From the NCBI GenBank assembly GCA_033439295.1, contig JAVTLE010000005.1, forward strand, positions 558,001 through 622,000: a DNA stretch of 64,000 nt. Reading direction: 5' to 3'. Position 1 is the stretch's first letter, and every line of letters starts with the position of its first letter. The stretch is from Deuterostichococcus epilithicus (Eukaryota > Chlorophyta > Trebouxiophyceae > Prasiolales > Stichococcaceae). Shown piece after piece: positions 60,515-64,000 of this stretch. A model generated the notes under the pieces. That model was not told the DNA's origin. It made no database searches and saw nothing but the letters and a program-made list of their open reading frames with translations. Both the position numbers and the translations under genes were made by a program.

Positions 60515-62561
60515 ATGCAGTCGCTGCGCACGCTGCTGCGCTCAACGTCAAGCCAGGAGGGCAGCTCGCCAAAGGCGATTCCCTCGTCGCCGTCGCTGTC
60601 AGATTTCAGCAGCGGGGCAGCAGGCACGCCACTTTTTCTCCCAGCCATCTTGTCCTGCACCTGGCTTGCGGCTGTGCGTGGGCTGGGCAGCGGCTTTCCG
60701 GCGCCGGCTGCTCCTGATCGGGGAACGGAGATCCCTCACACGCGTGGATGCCCAGTCTGCAGCGCTGCGCGCGCGCGTGCCGTGCGCAATGACTGAACTT
60801 ACGCCAGGGTGAGGCTAGTGCCTTGCGCCGGCTGGTCCGCGCGCCCCATCGTGAGATACGGGCACGTGCAATCTCCAGCGTTTGCCTTCCATCGGCTAGG
60901 CAGTGGCAGCCGGGGACGAGCCGCCCGCTGCGCAGCCTTGTCGGAAGTCTGGGGTTTGGCTAGCCGCAGTTTTGCACTGCCAGCCCGGTTGACCGCCAGC
61001 GCTGGCTCGCCGCTGCTCGAGCCGGCGCGCAGGGGCCCGCGATCATGCTCGCTGCTGGTTTGCTGGCGTTGGGGGATCAAGGATGGGTTTAGCACGGCGC
61101 CGTGCGTTAGGCCGCGGCTTTGCTGAGTAGGCCAGAACGGGCGGAACCCTCCAACACCGATCGTAGCGCGCGCAGGGCGCCGTCACTTAATGTGGACTGT
61201 CCGAACTGTCATCAGTAGATATATTGCACATGCATCTGGCGCGCCACAGCCAGCCGCGCACGATCCTGCAAGCGCCGGAACTGTCCTGCCATCCGCCGCA
61301 GCCCTTCCCAGCGTGTTTGGGCAGAGCTGGCCTTTGTGCATGAGCTCACTTGATATAGACAGAGGTTGCTAGATCACCTGGATGGATGCAGACAAAACCT
61401 GACACCCCGGCATGGGGATGTGCTTGCGGGTCCACATCTTCAGCCCTCGGCTGTGCCGATTGCTGCACACGCGGAGCCGACTCGCAGCAAGATCGCAGAG
61501 CTTTCAGCCGCCGCATCAGAAACCGGGTCTGATGCCAGCTTAACAACCTCGCCCAGGCTGCATTTGCAAGAGCTACCTCCGCCTCGCGCCTGCGGTATGA
61601 CACCTGATCCTCCGCAAATGCTCAGCGCTCCTGACCCCCGTTCCTGTGTTTCATGCGCAGCCGACTTCGCCGAGTACACCCAGGCGGCTCCGACGGAGGA
61701 GCCGGGCAACCCATTCACCTCCTTCGCAAGCTTGCACCGCGGCTCGCTTGACTCCGGCCGCGCCACCAGCCCCGCCTTTGGCAGCCGCCCCTCCGACAGC
61801 GGCAACTCCTCCTCCTCCTGCATCTGGGGCCGCCTGTCCATGGACTCGGCCATGTCGCCGCGTGCGTCCGCCGGCCGACCCAACCTCGCCGCTGCATCCA
61901 TCCCCTTTCCCGGCGCGGCGCCCAGTGAGTCTCCCTTCTGCTCTGATGTCCGCAGTTCTGCCCCCCAAATCCTGTGCGCTGCTGCTGTCCGGTTGCAGTG
62001 TAGGCCACCTAAGCTTGCTGTGTCTCGCATGAATGGTCGCTCCGGCACTGCAGTATTGGAATTGGGCCGCCCGACCCTCTGCCGACCTGCTACTGACCCA
62101 TCCGTCCCTGGCTCCGCAGGCTTCCACCGCCGCAGCGCAATGGCCAGCCCGGCCATGAACATCCCGCAGCTGCGCGCCCCTGTCGACAACGTGCCTGCTG
62201 ACGACGGCGGCTTTGCACAGGTGTGCTGCATTCCTGTCTACATAGGGCTTGCGAAGGAGCAGGGTTGTCTCATCCTGTCCCCAGCTATCCCACAGCCCTA
62301 CTACTGAGATGCATGCCCGGTTCGCATACAGCAGCCCTCCCCCGCGAAATGTCATTTGGTCGCCGCACTTAGCGTCCCTGGCGCCTTGGGCTCCAGCGAG
62401 CTTGTGAGAGTGACTGCGCCCTGCTCCCTGCCGCGCAGACCGCGCCGACTGGCGGGCCGGCGGAGCCGCCGCACCGCCGCCACGCCGGCCGCCCGGAGGG
62501 CAAGATTGACGGCATGGACTACTACGGCTGGTGCGAGCTGCTGCGGTCCAGCAGCCTCTGA
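60515..62561 (+). CDS. Unrecognised serine/proline-rich protein ending in a conserved-looking C-terminus
   Basis: Exons 60515-60673, 61444-61594, 61661-61924, 62120-62220 and 62439-62561 (TGA) match in phase, giving about 265 residues. It starts MQSLRTLLRSTSSQEGSSPK and is low-complexity, with many SP and RPS sites (SSPSLSDFSSG, RPSDSGNSSSS, MDSAMSPRASAG), so it is probably disordered and phosphorylated. The ordered part is the C-terminal EGKIDGMDYYGWCELLRSSS. No domain is recognised. The 770-base first intron could hide another exon. Confidence 0.62.
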
Positions 62562-63735
62562 GCCGGCAACGACGGCAAGTCAGCAGGCGCCTGGCGGGGC
62601 GACGGTCGCCTCCCCCCGGTGTCAGCAAGCGAGCCAGGCCGCCGCTGCGCGGCCGGGCTCGGGCGGCAGCCCGCCAAACCCGCCGCAGCCGGCTGGCAAA
62701 GCTTCGTGCCAGCCGCTGCGGCTTGTGTCAGCAGTCGCGCGATGATCAGCAGTTGGTGCGAGCCAGCGCAGGCGTTAGAAATGGGGCAAATATATCAAGT
62801 CAGGCCCTGGCGCCCCCCGCGCGGCCGCACGCATTCTTCTGGAGGGCAATGGCAACTCCCATTACTATGTTTGTTCCACCCGGGCGGAGGGTCGTGGGCC
62901 TTTGAGAGGCCAGCAAGAATGCAGTGCCAGCGATGATGTGCAGCCGGGCGAACAACGAAAGCAGCAGCGCAAACCCTGTCCCCTTTCATCGATTATCCTC
63001 TTGCGGCAGAAGCAGCAATGGATCAGTTTCTCGCGCGTCGCGGGAGAACAAGCGGTGACAGTATTGCGTTCAAGGCGCAAGACGCTGAGGCACCGTCGTC
63101 GGTGTTGAGCATGCGGCGCGGGCATGATGATGAGGCATGGTGGTTTAATGTGGAGCCGTAGCCCTGCTTTCTGCGCTGGCGGCAGTTGCCAGCAGCACTA
63201 GCGACAGCTTGGTTTGCACACCAGATGTTGTGGCAGCCCAATTTTCTGGGCAGTCAGCAGTTTGGGAAGGAAATGTGCTGGTGCCACCAGGCGTGTTATG
63301 AGTTCCGCTGAGGACGTCAGACAGTTGGAAGGCAGCCTGCAACGAGTTGTATTTTTCGATGTCGATTTGAGCGGAGCAGTTTTGAGGGGTCGAGCGGCCC
63401 TTTCGGACCGGTGTGTGTGGGTGCATCACAAGGTTCGCAGAGTTTTCTTACTGGTGAGCCTTCGACTGGAGGCGTGTGTGAGCAGCGCCCTGCGGGCACT
63501 GCTGAGTTTGTGAAGACTGGTTTTCTGTGTAAAACATGCTCGCCTGTCCTATAGCGCGGTCTCAGAACTCCTTTGCTGCCACCGCTGCTGTTCTACTCTT
63601 TATAGTGCCTGGTAGTATTTGTACATATCGACCTTCTTACACATTACTCTCTACCATTACAGTACCGCCGCTGGGCTGCTAGCCCGGTCCATGCCCCAAC
63701 GACTGCTGCGAGCCAGACTGTGAGACCCCGCCCCC
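62562..63735. other. Convergent region without supported exons
   Basis: TGTAA at 63528-63532 (plus) may serve the gene ending at 62561, though it is far away. TTACA at 63637-63641 and 63657-63661 (TGTAA on minus) are candidates for the gene ending at 63736. Confidence 0.4.
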
Positions 63736-64000
63736 TCATTGCTCATCGATATTACGCGGTGCATCCCCCGCAAACAGCTCCGGCATGTGCGCGTTGGTGA
63801 CCTTGTCCAGCCGGACCTTCTGCTGCCGCCGCTTCCGCTCCTGCAGCCAGGGGCGCAGCCCCTATGTCACCCGCTCTGCTTCGCTTTCGGACACGATGCT
63901 GACTGACTTGCGCATCAGCGCCCACACACGTCACCGTCGCCACAACATGCTGTGGCTGTCTGCCCTCTTGGGAGTGGCAGGAGGGGTTCAACAGGCCTGG
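63736..64000 (-). CDS. 3' end of an unrecognised minus-strand gene (cut by the right edge)
   Basis: The last 41 codons read GLRPWLQERKRRQQK, then VRLDKVTNAHMPELFAGD and end with TGA at 63736-63738. The segment just upstream in the same frame (SVSIVSESEAERV) also looks coding, but a TAG at 63862-63864 separates the two. I do not recognise the family. The tail looks like a basic amphipathic helix followed by an acidic end. Confidence 0.45.

Overview
The window is nuclear DNA of a GC-rich, very intron-dense green alga. A trebouxiophyte or chlorophyte relative is the best guess. Five things point there: introns mostly of 100-400 bases with GTGCG-type donors and C-rich acceptors; TGTAA (not AATAAA) motifs downstream of several stop codons; alanine-rich coding sequence; TTTAGGG-type telomere-like heptads in introns; and plant-type proteins (KUP/HAK potassium transporter, MIP channel, aprataxin-like HIT protein, GRIP golgin, RPS23/uS12). 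No prokaryotic operon, CRISPR array, transposon or RNA gene was found. Genes were rebuilt by eye by joining exons with compatible splice sites and reading-frame phase, so exon coordinates are models.

Layout. 1-2814 (+): end of a CECR5/HDHD5-like HAD hydrolase, cut by the left edge. 3277-8369 (-): secreted, membrane-anchored GH28/pectin-lyase-fold protein with altered active-site residues; four phase-compatible plus-strand exons (3582-4185) lie at its 3' end. 9093-13511 (-): DUF4211 protein. 14015-15898 (+): ribosomal protein S23, with duplicated introns and a duplicated last exon plus 3'UTR. 17098-17484 (+): unrecognised gene piece. 17703-18531 (+): aprataxin-like HIT/zinc-finger protein. 19120-22764 (-): HERP-like ubiquitin-domain ER membrane protein with a polyglutamine stretch. 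23205-24364 (+): small LEA-like, probably mitochondrial protein. 24701-36942 (-): 26-exon GRIP golgin. 38494-44193 (+): SLC43-like major facilitator. 45630-55191 (+): 36-exon KUP/HAK potassium transporter. 56211-57748 (-): aquaporin-type MIP channel. 58610-60018 (+) and 60515-62561 (+): two unrecognised genes. 63736-64000 (-): 3' end of another unrecognised gene, with an in-frame TAG.

How the genes relate. They are independent eukaryotic transcription units. Divergent pairs share upstream regions: DUF4211/RPS23, HERP/LEA and golgin/SLC43. Several products act in membranes or the secretory route (GH28-like, HERP, golgin, SLC43, KUP, MIP), but nothing shows a common pathway.

The most unusual feature is structural. 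Local duplications have repeatedly copied introns, exon ends, whole exons or a terminal exon with its 3'UTR inside the same gene. This is seen in the HAD, GH28, RPS23, golgin, SLC43 and KUP genes. Telomere-like heptads also recur in introns with an apparent strand polarity.
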